Origin: JBOHSA01 sp050732995
GTDB taxonomy: Bacteria; Gemmatimonadota; Gemmatimonadetes; Gemmatimonadales; GWC2-71-9
Direction: 5' to 3'
NCBI GenBank assembly: GCA_050732995.1
Contig: JBOHSA010000071.1
Location: forward strand, 1 to 29,951
DNA length: 29,951 nt
In this document: one piece after another, positions 1-5,974 of the stretch
Layout: each line of letters opens with the position of its first letter
Position numbering within the stretch: position 1 is the stretch's first letter
Position numbers and translations under genes: made by a program
The notes under the pieces: model-generated
Database searches by the model: none
Told to the model about the DNA's origin: nothing
What the model saw: only the letters and a program-made list of their open reading frames with translations

Positions 1-89
1 GCGCGGGGGAGGCCGCGGCGGGCGGCCCAGCGGCCGTTGCCGTCCATGATGATCGCGACGTGCAGGCGAGGAGAAGTACTTTGTTGCAT
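1..89 (-). CDS. uppS: Undecaprenyl diphosphate synthase, N-terminal fragment (runs off window)
   Basis: Cis-prenyltransferase that condenses isopentenyl diphosphate onto farnesyl diphosphate to make the C55 lipid carrier for peptidoglycan. Only the first 29 codons are in the window; the family is usually about 240-250 residues. The minus strand reads MQQSTSPRLH then VAIIMDGNGRWAARRG, the hallmark first motif of UppS with the catalytic Asp of MDGNGRW at residue 16. The ATG at 89-87 is chosen because it lies 9 residues ahead of the conserved motif and has a purine-rich AGGATGGG stretch just upstream. It follows the regulator gene on the same strand by 35 bases, with a possible terminator between them. 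Confidence 0.93.
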   Translation of the reverse strand, partial: MQQSTSPRLHVAIIMDGNGRWAARRGLPR

Positions 90-93
90 AAAG
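74..93. promoter_or_regulatory. Operator-like site overlapping the uppS start
   Basis: The 11-mer AAGTACTTTGT at 74-84 is identical to that at 1099-1109 in front of the regulator operon. The following bases (TGCATAAAG) resemble the second half of that dyad (TAGCAAAG). Here the site covers the uppS start codon and codons 2-6, so the match may be partly coding coincidence. If it is real, the product of 125-490 could bind both sites. Confidence 0.35.
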
Positions 94-102
94 CCCATCC
101 TC

Positions 103-133
103 AAAAAAAAGAGCACCCGCGGCCCTAGCGCTC
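103..133 (-). terminator. Possible intrinsic terminator between regulator and uppS
   Basis: On the minus strand a 6-bp stem GAGCGC/GTGCTC (one G-T pair) with an 11-base GC-rich loop is followed directly by eight T residues. The regulator's TAG stop lies in the loop. The stem is short, so only partial termination or attenuation ahead of uppS should be assumed. Confidence 0.45.
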
Positions 134-490
134 GCGCGCGGACCGAATCAAGGCTTCCATGTGATCGAGATAGCGTTCCAGCGCCCGGCGCCCGGCCGCC
201 GTCAGCCGGTACTCGGTCCGGGGCACGCGGCCCTCGAACGACTTGCGGCAGGCGACGTACTCGGCCTCCTCGAGCTTGCGCGCGTGGACGCTGAGATTGC
301 CGTCCGTGGTCTTGAGCAGCCGCTTGAGCTCGTTGAAGGTCAACGTCTCCACGCCCGCGAGCGCGCTCACGATCCCGAGCCGGACCCGCTCGTGAATCAG
401 CCGATCGAGCTCGGCGGCGGTGGTCTTGGGCGGAGTCGCCCGCTCGGGGGCGCCGTGTGACGCCCGCGCCACGTTCGCCTTAGCCACCAT
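125..490 (-). CDS. Winged-helix transcriptional regulator (HTH_34 type)
   Basis: A 121-residue DNA-binding protein. After a disordered first 25 residues, residues 30-115 form a winged helix of the MarR/ArsR-like HTH_34 family. The recognition region is LLKTTDGNLSVHARKLEEAE (59-78) and the wing is KSFEGRVPRTEYRLTAAG (83-100), which is the family signature (TDGNLS, LEE, YRLT..G). No metal-binding cysteine cluster is evident. Its ATG overlaps the end of the upstream membrane-protein gene by 11 bases, so the two are translationally coupled. Genes of this type commonly sit beside a small membrane protein and control their own operon; the dyad at 1103-1119 is the obvious candidate target. The ligand is unknown. 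Confidence 0.88.
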   Translation of the reverse strand: MVAKANVARASHGAPERATPPKTTAAELDRLIHERVRLGIVSALAGVETLTFNELKRLLKTTDGNLSVHARKLEEAEYVACRKSFEGRVPRTEYRLTAAGRRALERYLDHMEALIRSARER

Positions 491-1064
491 GCCTCCGCGC
501 GATGAGGGTGCCGAACGCCACGTGCAGGCCGCCGAATCCCGCGGCCATGCACCAGGTGCCCCAGGCGGCGGGGCCGAACAGCGCCACCGCGCCGAGCAGC
601 AGGAAGCAGAGGCCCATCACGGGCACGATCCGGACGGAGAACGCCCCGCCCGTGACGACGCCGGTGCCGTAGAGCAAGAGCCAGGTGCCGGGCAGCGCGT
701 GCGGCTGGCCGGCCCGATACAACGCCACCGTGAGCAGGCCGCCGACCACCATCGGGGGAAGGAAGGAGAGCCCGAACCGTCGCCCCGGGCCCGAGAGGAT
801 CGGGTCATTCACGGCGTGCGCTTTGCGGGCCAGGGCCCAGCCCCCGATCACGACGGCGACGATCGCCTCGGTGAGCCAGGTGACGAGCCACAGCTCGGGT
901 GTCGGTTGGCGGGCCGCGATCAGCGCGGCGGCGAGGGCGGTGACGCCGACGCCCACCTGGCCCCAGCCGGGGACCGCGGTGAACGATCCCGCCCGCTCCA
1001 TGGTGTCGCGGATGTAGCGCAGGTTGTCGAGCGCGCGGTCATGCAGGGGGCGGGGGGCGGTCAT
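480..1064 (-). CDS. Conserved six-helix membrane protein, partner of the regulator
   Basis: A 194-residue integral membrane protein of unknown function. It opens with a cytoplasmic segment (ALDNLRYIRDTMERAGSF, residues 11-28), followed by about six hydrophobic segments near 35-52, 58-78, 98-117, 126-143, 145-165 and 167-187. The frame is open much further upstream, but ATG at 1064-1062 is the likely start: it sits 7 bases after a -10 box, and the codons before it look non-coding and cross the promoter. With that promoter the mRNA would be leaderless or nearly so. The gene precedes and overlaps the HTH regulator. I recognise the pairing but not a function; sensing or transport linked to the regulator is only inference. 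Confidence 0.8.
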   Translation of the reverse strand: MTAPRPLHDRALDNLRYIRDTMERAGSFTAVPGWGQVGVGVTALAAALIAARQPTPELWLVTWLTEAIVAVVIGGWALARKAHAVNDPILSGPGRRFGLSFLPPMVVGGLLTVALYRAGQPHALPGTWLLLYGTGVVTGGAFSVRIVPVMGLCFLLLGAVALFGPAAWGTWCMAAGFGGLHVAFGTLIARRHGG

Positions 1065-1071
1065 GGCCCCC

Positions 1072-1100
1072 AGTCTAGCGTCGGGGGCGTCGGTTGTCAA
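1072..1100 (-). promoter_or_regulatory. Sigma70-type promoter of the membrane protein/regulator operon
   Basis: On the minus strand: TTGACA (1100-1095, perfect -35), exactly 17 bases of spacer, then TAGACT (1077-1072, 4 of 6 to the -10 consensus). The ATG follows the -10 box by only 7 bases, so transcription should start at or next to the start codon, giving a leaderless message. Confidence 0.7.
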
Positions 1101-1102
1101 GT

Positions 1103-1119
1103 ACTTTGTATAGCAAAGT
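1103..1119. promoter_or_regulatory. Perfect dyad ACTTTG-N5-CAAAGT, probable operator
   Basis: A perfect 6-5-6 inverted repeat that ends two bases upstream of the -35 box of the operon promoter. The position suits either an activator touching RNA polymerase or a repressor at the edge of the promoter. The adjacent winged-helix regulator is the likely ligand. A related half-match is found at 74-93. Confidence 0.55.
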
Positions 1120-1124
1120 TCCGA

Positions 1125-1361
1125 CTCTACGAGGAGTCCAATCTGACCGCCTACGCCCCCTACGACATCGGTCTTGCAGTGCTGGGGAGAGCGCTCGCGG
1201 TGCAGCGGCGCTTTCCGGAAGCCGAGGCCATGCTCCTCGAGGCGATCGGGCGGATGAGCGCGCGCTGGCCGCGGGGACACTCGCATCTGTCCTGGGCACG
1301 CCGGCACCTCGGCGCGTTGTACCAGGCGTGGGGGAAGCCGGAACGGGCGTCGATACGCTAG
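1125..1361 (+). pseudogene. Remnant of the C-terminal TPR region of a Ser/Thr protein kinase
   Basis: About 78 codons ending in TAG read as a tetratricopeptide tail: LGRALAVQRRFPEAEAMLLE, then RHLGALYQAWGKPERASIR at the stop. This 'ALYxAWGKPE' ending is typical of the TPR-bearing Ser/Thr kinases that are numerous in Gemmatimonadota and Acidobacteriota. There is no kinase domain upstream: the frame runs back into the regulatory region and the oppositely transcribed membrane-protein gene. The rest of the gene appears to have been lost, probably when the neighbouring operon arrived. It fills the otherwise gene-free 300 bases between 1065 and 1364. Confidence 0.6.
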
Positions 1362-1364
1362 CGG

Positions 1365-2717
1365 TCAATCCGGGGACAGCGGCAGCACCAGCCGGGCCTC
1401 GCATCCCCGGCGGTCCCGGCGGTTGGCGAGGGTGAGCGTGCCGCCGTGCGCCTCGGCGATCTGGCGCGACAGGGCGAGGCCGATCCCCGAGCCCTGGGGC
1501 TTGGTCGTGAAGAACGGCACGAACAGGTTGGTCGTCTCCGGCACACCGGGCCCGTCGTCCTCCACCCAGACCTCGAGCCGGCCGTCATGGGCGCGCCAGC
1601 CGACGGCGACGCCTCCCTCCGCCGCTAGACACGCGTCGACCGCGTTTCCGACGAGGTTGATCAGCAGCTGGTCGAGCTGGTCGCCGTCGGCCCGGATGGT
1701 GAGCGTCGGGCCGGAGCGCACCTCGACGGGGAGTCGCGTTTCCAGCGCCACCACGCGTCGCACCCAGGCCTCCACCTCCAGGGGCCGGAGCCGGGGCGCG
1801 GGCAGTCGGGCGAGCCGGGCGTAGGAGGCGAGGAACCGGCTCAGCGCCTCGGCGCGGCCCTCGATAACCGACAGCCCGCGCCGCAGGTCGGCGGCGGCGG
1901 CGGCGGGAGGCGTCGGTGGTGAGCGGTCCAGCAGGGCCTGAAGGCTCCCCGCCACCGACTTGATGGGGGCGAGCGAGTTGTTGATCTCGTGGCCCAGCAC
2001 GCGGACCAGGCGCTGCCAGGCCTGGCGTTCCTCGTCGCGCAGCGCGCGGCTGACGTCGGCGAGCACGAGGAGCTGGTGGGGCAATCCGCCCTGGCGAAAG
2101 GTGCTGCGGCGCGCCTCCCACCGGCCCCGGCCCCCCGGGAAGTCGAGGGACAGCGTGCGGGGGGACTCGCCGTGCAAGCAGTCGGCGAGGCCCAGCTCGG
2201 CGGCGGTGTGGCCGCGCAGCTGCTCCGCGGGCCGGCCCAGCAAGCGCTCCCCGGCGCGGGTCACCAGGCGGAGCGTTTCCTCCGCATCGAAGGCGAAGAC
2301 GGCCACGTCGATCTCTTCCATGACGCGCCGCAGGAGCGCCGTGGCTTCGAGGGCGCCGAGCCGCTGCGCGCGCAGCTGCTCGCCCAGCGTGTTCAGCTCG
2401 AGCATGGCCAGCCCGAGCGCGTCGTTCTCCCGGGCGGCCCGCGCGCGCATCGAGTAGTCCTGCTCGTGCAGCGCGGCGATCATGTTCGACAGCGTCTGCA
2501 GCGGCCGGGTGACGCGCTCGCGCACGCCCGACGCGAAGCCCAGCCAGCAGCCGACGATCAGCGCCGTCAGCGTCCACTGCACCTTCGGCGTGAAAGCGTC
2601 GCCCCACAACAGGATCAACGCGACGGCGACGGCCGGGAGACCCGCCGCGAGGGTCAGGAGCGCAACGTGCCGCTCGTGCGTGAGCCGAGGGGGGGGCGGG
2701 GGGTGCTCAGAGGCCAT
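1365..2717 (-). CDS. NtrY/NtrB-like sensor histidine kinase
   Basis: A 450-residue membrane sensor kinase. Two hydrophobic segments (about 18-38 and 46-63) with almost no periplasmic loop are followed by a HAMP-like linker (to about 120), a PAS domain (about 127-225), the phosphoacceptor region RVLGHEINNSLAPIKSVAGS with His243, and an HATPase domain with N box LLINLVGNAVDA, G1 DDGPGVPE and TTKPQGSGIGLALSRQI. The HEINNSLAPI box is the NtrB/NtrY type, which fits its sigma54-type response regulator partner; the ATG overlaps that gene's stop by 11 bases. The short loop suggests that the signal is sensed in the membrane or cytoplasm, or relayed by an exporter. It is the last gene of a three-gene operon. 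Confidence 0.93.
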   Translation of the reverse strand: MASEHPPPPPRLTHERHVALLTLAAGLPAVAVALILLWGDAFTPKVQWTLTALIVGCWLGFASGVRERVTRPLQTLSNMIAALHEQDYSMRARAARENDALGLAMLELNTLGEQLRAQRLGALEATALLRRVMEEIDVAVFAFDAEETLRLVTRAGERLLGRPAEQLRGHTAAELGLADCLHGESPRTLSLDFPGGRGRWEARRSTFRQGGLPHQLLVLADVSRALRDEERQAWQRLVRVLGHEINNSLAPIKSVAGSLQALLDRSPPTPPAAAAADLRRGLSVIEGRAEALSRFLASYARLARLPAPRLRPLEVEAWVRRVVALETRLPVEVRSGPTLTIRADGDQLDQLLINLVGNAVDACLAAEGGVAVGWRAHDGRLEVWVEDDGPGVPETTNLFVPFFTTKPQGSGIGLALSRQIAEAHGGTLTLANRRDRRGCEARLVLPLSPD

Positions 2718-4083
2718 GATGCTGCAGCCGGCGGTAGAGCGCGCTGCGGGAGAGGCCCAACGCCTTGGCGGCCGCGCTCACGTTCCCCTCGAAGCGGGCG
2801 AGCGCCTTCTCGATGAGCACGCGCTCCACCTGCTCCAGGCTCAGATCCTCGAGCCGGGAGCCCGGCGCCCCCTCTCCGCCCGTGCCCGCTCCCCCCCCCC
2901 GCAGGCTGAGGTCCGTCGCGCGCACCACGGCCCCTTCGGTCAGGAGTACGGCCCGCTCGATCGTATGGTCGAGCTCGCGGATATTGCCGGGCCAGCTGTA
3001 ACCGAGGAGCGCCTGCATCGCATCCTGGTGGAAGCCGGTCACCGGCTTCCGGTAGCGCGCGGCGTAGCGGCGCAGGAAGTGCGCGGCGAGCAGCGGGACG
3101 TCCTCGCGGCGGTCGCGCAGCGGCGGCAGGCGGATCTCGATCGTGTTCAAGCGGAACAGCAGGTCTTCGCGGAACCGCCCCGCGCCGACTTCGGTGTGCG
3201 GGTCCGCGTTCGTAGCGGACAACACCCGCACGTCGACGCGCCGCGTTTTCGACGAGCCCACGCGCTCGAGCTCGCCGGTCTGCAGCACCCGCAGCAGCTT
3301 CGCCTGCTGACCGAGCGACAGGTTCGCGATCTCGTCGAGGAGCAGGGTGCCGCCGTCCGCCAGCTCGAAGCGGCCCACCCGATCCGTCTTGGCGTCGGTG
3401 AACGCCCCTTTGACGTGGCCGAACAGCTCGCTCTCGAACACGCCCTCGGACAGGCCGCCGAGGTTCACCGTCACGAGGGGTCTTGTCGCCCGGCTCGAGG
3501 CGGCATGCAACCAGCGGGCGACGACCTCCTTGCCGGTGCCGTGCTCGCCGGTAATGAGTGCGTTGGCGTCGGCCGGTCCCACCCGCTCCATCAGTCGCAG
3601 CACCGGCTGCATGGCGGCGGATTCGGCGATGAGCTCCGGGAACCCCTCCTTGCGGAGCGCGAGATTCTCGCTCTCGAGGCGTTGGCTCTTGCGGATGGCG
3701 CGTCCCAGCTCGAGCTGCGTGCGGAGCGCGTTGAGCAGGCGCGTGTTGTCCCAGGGCTTTTCGATGTAATCCTGCGCCCCCCGCCGCATGGCCTCGACCG
3801 CGCCCTCGATACTGCCCCAGGCCGTCATCACCATGACGGGAAGGGTGCTGTCGAGGCGTTGCAGCCGGGACAGGAGGTCCAGCCCCTCGATGCCCCCGGT
3901 GGTGTCTCGGGTATAGTTCATGTCGATCAGCGCCGCGTCGAAGTCCTGCGTCTCGACCGCTCGCAGCACCGCGCCCGGCGAGGTGGCCCGGTCGACCTCG
4001 TAGCCCTCGCCTTTGAGCAGCAGGGTGAGCGCGGCCAGCACATCGGCTTGGTCATCGGCGATCAGGACGCGGGCGGGAGTCAC
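2707..4083 (-). CDS. Sigma54-dependent response regulator (NtrC family)
   Basis: A 458-residue bacterial enhancer-binding protein. The receiver domain (1-115) has acidic residues D10-D11, phosphoacceptor D54 in ALIDMNYTRDTTGG, and K109. The AAA+ domain has Walker A GEHGTGKE (179-186), the sigma54-contact loop as GAFTDA (226-231, not the usual GAFTGA), Walker B LLLDE (247-251) and RFREDLLFRLN. The C-terminus is a Fis-type HTH (GNVSAAAKALGLSRSALYRR). The GTG start overlaps the stop of the DUF3052 gene (GTGA). From memory, close relatives with the DMN(Y/F)TRDTT signature are often next to HlyD/MacB-type exporter operons. The likely target here is the promoter at 23772-23787, upstream of the permease operon; that link is inference. 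Confidence 0.95.
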   Translation of the reverse strand: MTPARVLIADDQADVLAALTLLLKGEGYEVDRATSPGAVLRAVETQDFDAALIDMNYTRDTTGGIEGLDLLSRLQRLDSTLPVMVMTAWGSIEGAVEAMRRGAQDYIEKPWDNTRLLNALRTQLELGRAIRKSQRLESENLALRKEGFPELIAESAAMQPVLRLMERVGPADANALITGEHGTGKEVVARWLHAASSRATRPLVTVNLGGLSEGVFESELFGHVKGAFTDAKTDRVGRFELADGGTLLLDEIANLSLGQQAKLLRVLQTGELERVGSSKTRRVDVRVLSATNADPHTEVGAGRFREDLLFRLNTIEIRLPPLRDRREDVPLLAAHFLRRYAARYRKPVTGFHQDAMQALLGYSWPGNIRELDHTIERAVLLTEGAVVRATDLSLRGGGAGTGGEGAPGSRLEDLSLEQVERVLIEKALARFEGNVSAAAKALGLSRSALYRRLQHHGL

Positions 4084-4490
4084 CGCCGCTCCAGCCTGCG
4101 CACCAGCTTCAGTCCCGACCAGACCTCGTCCACCGCACAGACTTTGACGTCGACGAGGCCCAGGGGCAGCGCGACGGCGCGAACGACGTCTTCGGTCACG
4201 TCGGTGGTCACCCTCGCGCTGCGCTTCGGCCAGGAGATCCAGAGAGCGCCGTCGGAGGTCAGGGCGCGCAGCAGGCCGGGCAGCCGCTCTTCGAGCTCGT
4301 GCCTCCGCCGCGTGAAGAGGTGGATGAACGGCAGCCGGCCCTTCCCCCGTGCGGTCCGCTGCACTGCGACCCCCGACGGCAGGTTCCCGAGCGTGGCGCC
4401 ATAGCCCTTTGGCGCGCCCAGCACGGCGATCCTGCTACCTGTCTTGATCCCGAGCTTGGCAATCAGGGGGCGGGGTGAGTAGCCGGCCAT
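4080..4490 (-). CDS. DUF3052 family protein
   Basis: A 136-residue soluble protein of the DUF3052 family, whose function is not established. The start AGYSPRPLIAKLGIKTGSRI and the end VDVKVCAVDEVWSGLKLV are family hallmarks, as are LWISWPKRSA and TDVTEDVVR in the middle. Length is normal for a complete member. It is the first gene of the three-gene regulator/kinase operon, and its stop overlaps the GTG of the response regulator. Its upstream region is shared with the divergent LanC-like gene and holds a 23-base dyad. There is no clear ribosome-binding site before the ATG. Confidence 0.85.
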   Translation of the reverse strand: MAGYSPRPLIAKLGIKTGSRIAVLGAPKGYGATLGNLPSGVAVQRTARGKGRLPFIHLFTRRRHELEERLPGLLRALTSDGALWISWPKRSARVTTDVTEDVVRAVALPLGLVDVKVCAVDEVWSGLKLVRRLERR

Positions 4491-4510
4491 GGGGTAAAGG
4501 TGCTAGGGCT

Positions 4511-4533
4511 TGGGGCCTTGGGACCAGGCCCCA
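4511..4533. promoter_or_regulatory. 23-base perfect dyad in the divergent intergenic region
   Basis: TGGGGCCT-N7-AGGCCCCA is a perfect 8-bp inverted repeat placed near the middle of the 78 bases that separate the divergent DUF3052 and LanC-like genes. There is no T-tract, so a terminator is unlikely. It may be an operator acting on both directions or a hairpin in the LanC leader. Confidence 0.4.
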
Positions 4534-4568
4534 TTGCCCCGGGGGTCCCGCGCGGTAGGTTGGCAGCG

Positions 4569-5936
4569 GTGATCACCCGCCGCGATCTGCTCCACACGGG
4601 GTTCGGGGCCACCGCGCTCCTGCTCGGCGTGCCCCGCTCCTTGTTCGCGCGCGGCCGGGCCCGGCGGCCCGACGGCGACCGGCCGTACCTCGAAGCGGCT
4701 CGCCAGGCGGAGCGCTGGATCCGGAAGTCGAGGATCGAGACTGCGCACGGCGTCACCTGGCTCGCCGACCCGAACGATCCCCAGTCGCTCGGCACGAGCC
4801 TGTACACGCACAGTCCCGGCGTCGTGCTGTTTCTGCTCGAGCTCTATCACACGACCGGCGACGCTGCCTACCGGGACGAGGCCTGTCGCGGAGCGGACCA
4901 CCTGATCGGCGAGCTCGAGGGAGGGGAGGGGACGGGCGCCGGCATCGGGTACAACGGTCTGTACACGGGCCTCGCCGGTGTCGCGTACAGCTTGGAGCGG
5001 ACCTCGCGCGTCAGCGGTCGCGGAAAGTACCGCGCGGCTGCCGATCGCGCGCTGCGGCTGCTCGAGCAGCGTGCCCAGCGCGTGGGCGCCGGCGTGCAAT
5101 GGGGCGACACGACGGACATCATCTTCGGAGGCGCCGGCATCGGCCTCACGCTGTTGCACGCGGCCCGGGCGCTGAACGATCGCGCGGCCGGTGCGCTCGC
5201 CGTGCGCGCCGGCCACCGCCTCATCGAGCTTGCCCTGCCGGCCGCCGGCGGCCTCATGTGGACCATGCCCGAAGTCCCCCAGCAAATGCCCAACTTCTCC
5301 CACGGGACCGCCGGTGTCGCGTATTTCCTCGCGACGTTGTACGGCGACACGCGCGAGCCGGCGTTCCTGAACGCCGCCCTGGCCGGGGCGCGCTACCTGC
5401 TCTCGATCGCCCGCACCGAGCGCGACGTCTTGCTCGTGTATCACCACGAAGGAGACGGTACGGACCTCTTCTATCTGGGGTGGTGCCACGGTCCCTGCGG
5501 GACCGCGCGGCTGTTCTACCGGCTGGGGCGGGTCACGGCGGATTCGACGTGGCTGACCTGGGTGCGCCGGGCCGCGCGCGGCGTGATGGAGAGCGGCATC
5601 CCCGAGCAGCGCACGCCGGGATTCTGGAACAACGTGAGCCAGTGCTGCGGCGACACTGCCGTGGCCCAGTTCTGCCTCGACCTGCACCGGGCCGTCGGCG
5701 ACCGGGCCTATCTCGAGTTCTCGCGCCGCGCGACCGCCGACATGCTGCACCGGGCGACCACGGACGGCGACGGACTCAAATGGATCCAGGCGGAGCATCG
5801 GGTCCGCCCCGAATTGCTCGTGGCCCAGACGGGGTTCATGCAGGGGGCGGCCGGGATGGGGACGTTCCTGCTGCAGCTCGACCAGTTCGAGCGGGCCGGG
5901 CGTCCCGCTATTGTGTTGCCGGACACCCCCTTCTGA
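4569..5936 (+). CDS. LanC-like protein with Tat signal and CCG-type zinc site
   Basis: A 455-residue protein with the alpha-toroid fold of lanthionine cyclases: repeated GxxG helices at GLYTGLAGVAYSLE (130-143), IIFGGAGIGLTLL (184-196), FSHGTAGVAYFLA (243-255), GWCHGPCGTARLFY (304-317), QCCGDTAVAQF (358-368) and GFMQGAAGMGTFLLQL (422-437). Expected catalytic and zinc residues are His245, Cys306, Cys359 and Cys360. The usual Cys-His-Gly is Cys-Cys-Gly here, which makes a three-cysteine zinc site as in the CCG group of LanM cyclases. The N-terminus TRRDLLHTGFGATALLLG looks like a twin-arginine signal, so the protein is probably exported after folding. The GTG at 4569 is chosen because it places RR at positions 4-5; the frame is open to 4500. 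No precursor peptide or dehydratase gene is nearby. It is convergent with the permease array, 38 bases away. Substrate unknown. Confidence 0.85.
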   Translation: MITRRDLLHTGFGATALLLGVPRSLFARGRARRPDGDRPYLEAARQAERWIRKSRIETAHGVTWLADPNDPQSLGTSLYTHSPGVVLFLLELYHTTGDAAYRDEACRGADHLIGELEGGEGTGAGIGYNGLYTGLAGVAYSLERTSRVSGRGKYRAAADRALRLLEQRAQRVGAGVQWGDTTDIIFGGAGIGLTLLHAARALNDRAAGALAVRAGHRLIELALPAAGGLMWTMPEVPQQMPNFSHGTAGVAYFLATLYGDTREPAFLNAALAGARYLLSIARTERDVLLVYHHEGDGTDLFYLGWCHGPCGTARLFYRLGRVTADSTWLTWVRRAARGVMESGIPEQRTPGFWNNVSQCCGDTAVAQFCLDLHRAVGDRAYLEFSRRATADMLHRATTDGDGLKWIQAEHRVRPELLVAQTGFMQGAAGMGTFLLQLDQFERAGRPAIVLPDTPF

Positions 5937-5974
5937 TTCCGCTGTCGCCGCGCGCCGCACCGGACACCTGAAGG

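Noticed and set aside
37..294. Plus-strand open frame at the left edge
   Set aside because: It is antisense to the uppS start and the HTH regulator, both of which have convincing family motifs; the translated product is low-complexity Arg/Pro.
4569..5936. Complete lanthipeptide biosynthetic cluster around the LanC-like gene
   Set aside because: No dehydratase, no LanM or LanL fusion and no small Ser/Thr/Cys-rich precursor frame was found in the flanking gaps (4491-4568, 5937-5974). The exported form also argues against a classical cytoplasmic cyclase.
5937..5974. Bidirectional terminator between the convergent LanC-like gene and permease copy 1
   Set aside because: No stable stem with a T-run on either strand is seen in these 38 bases.
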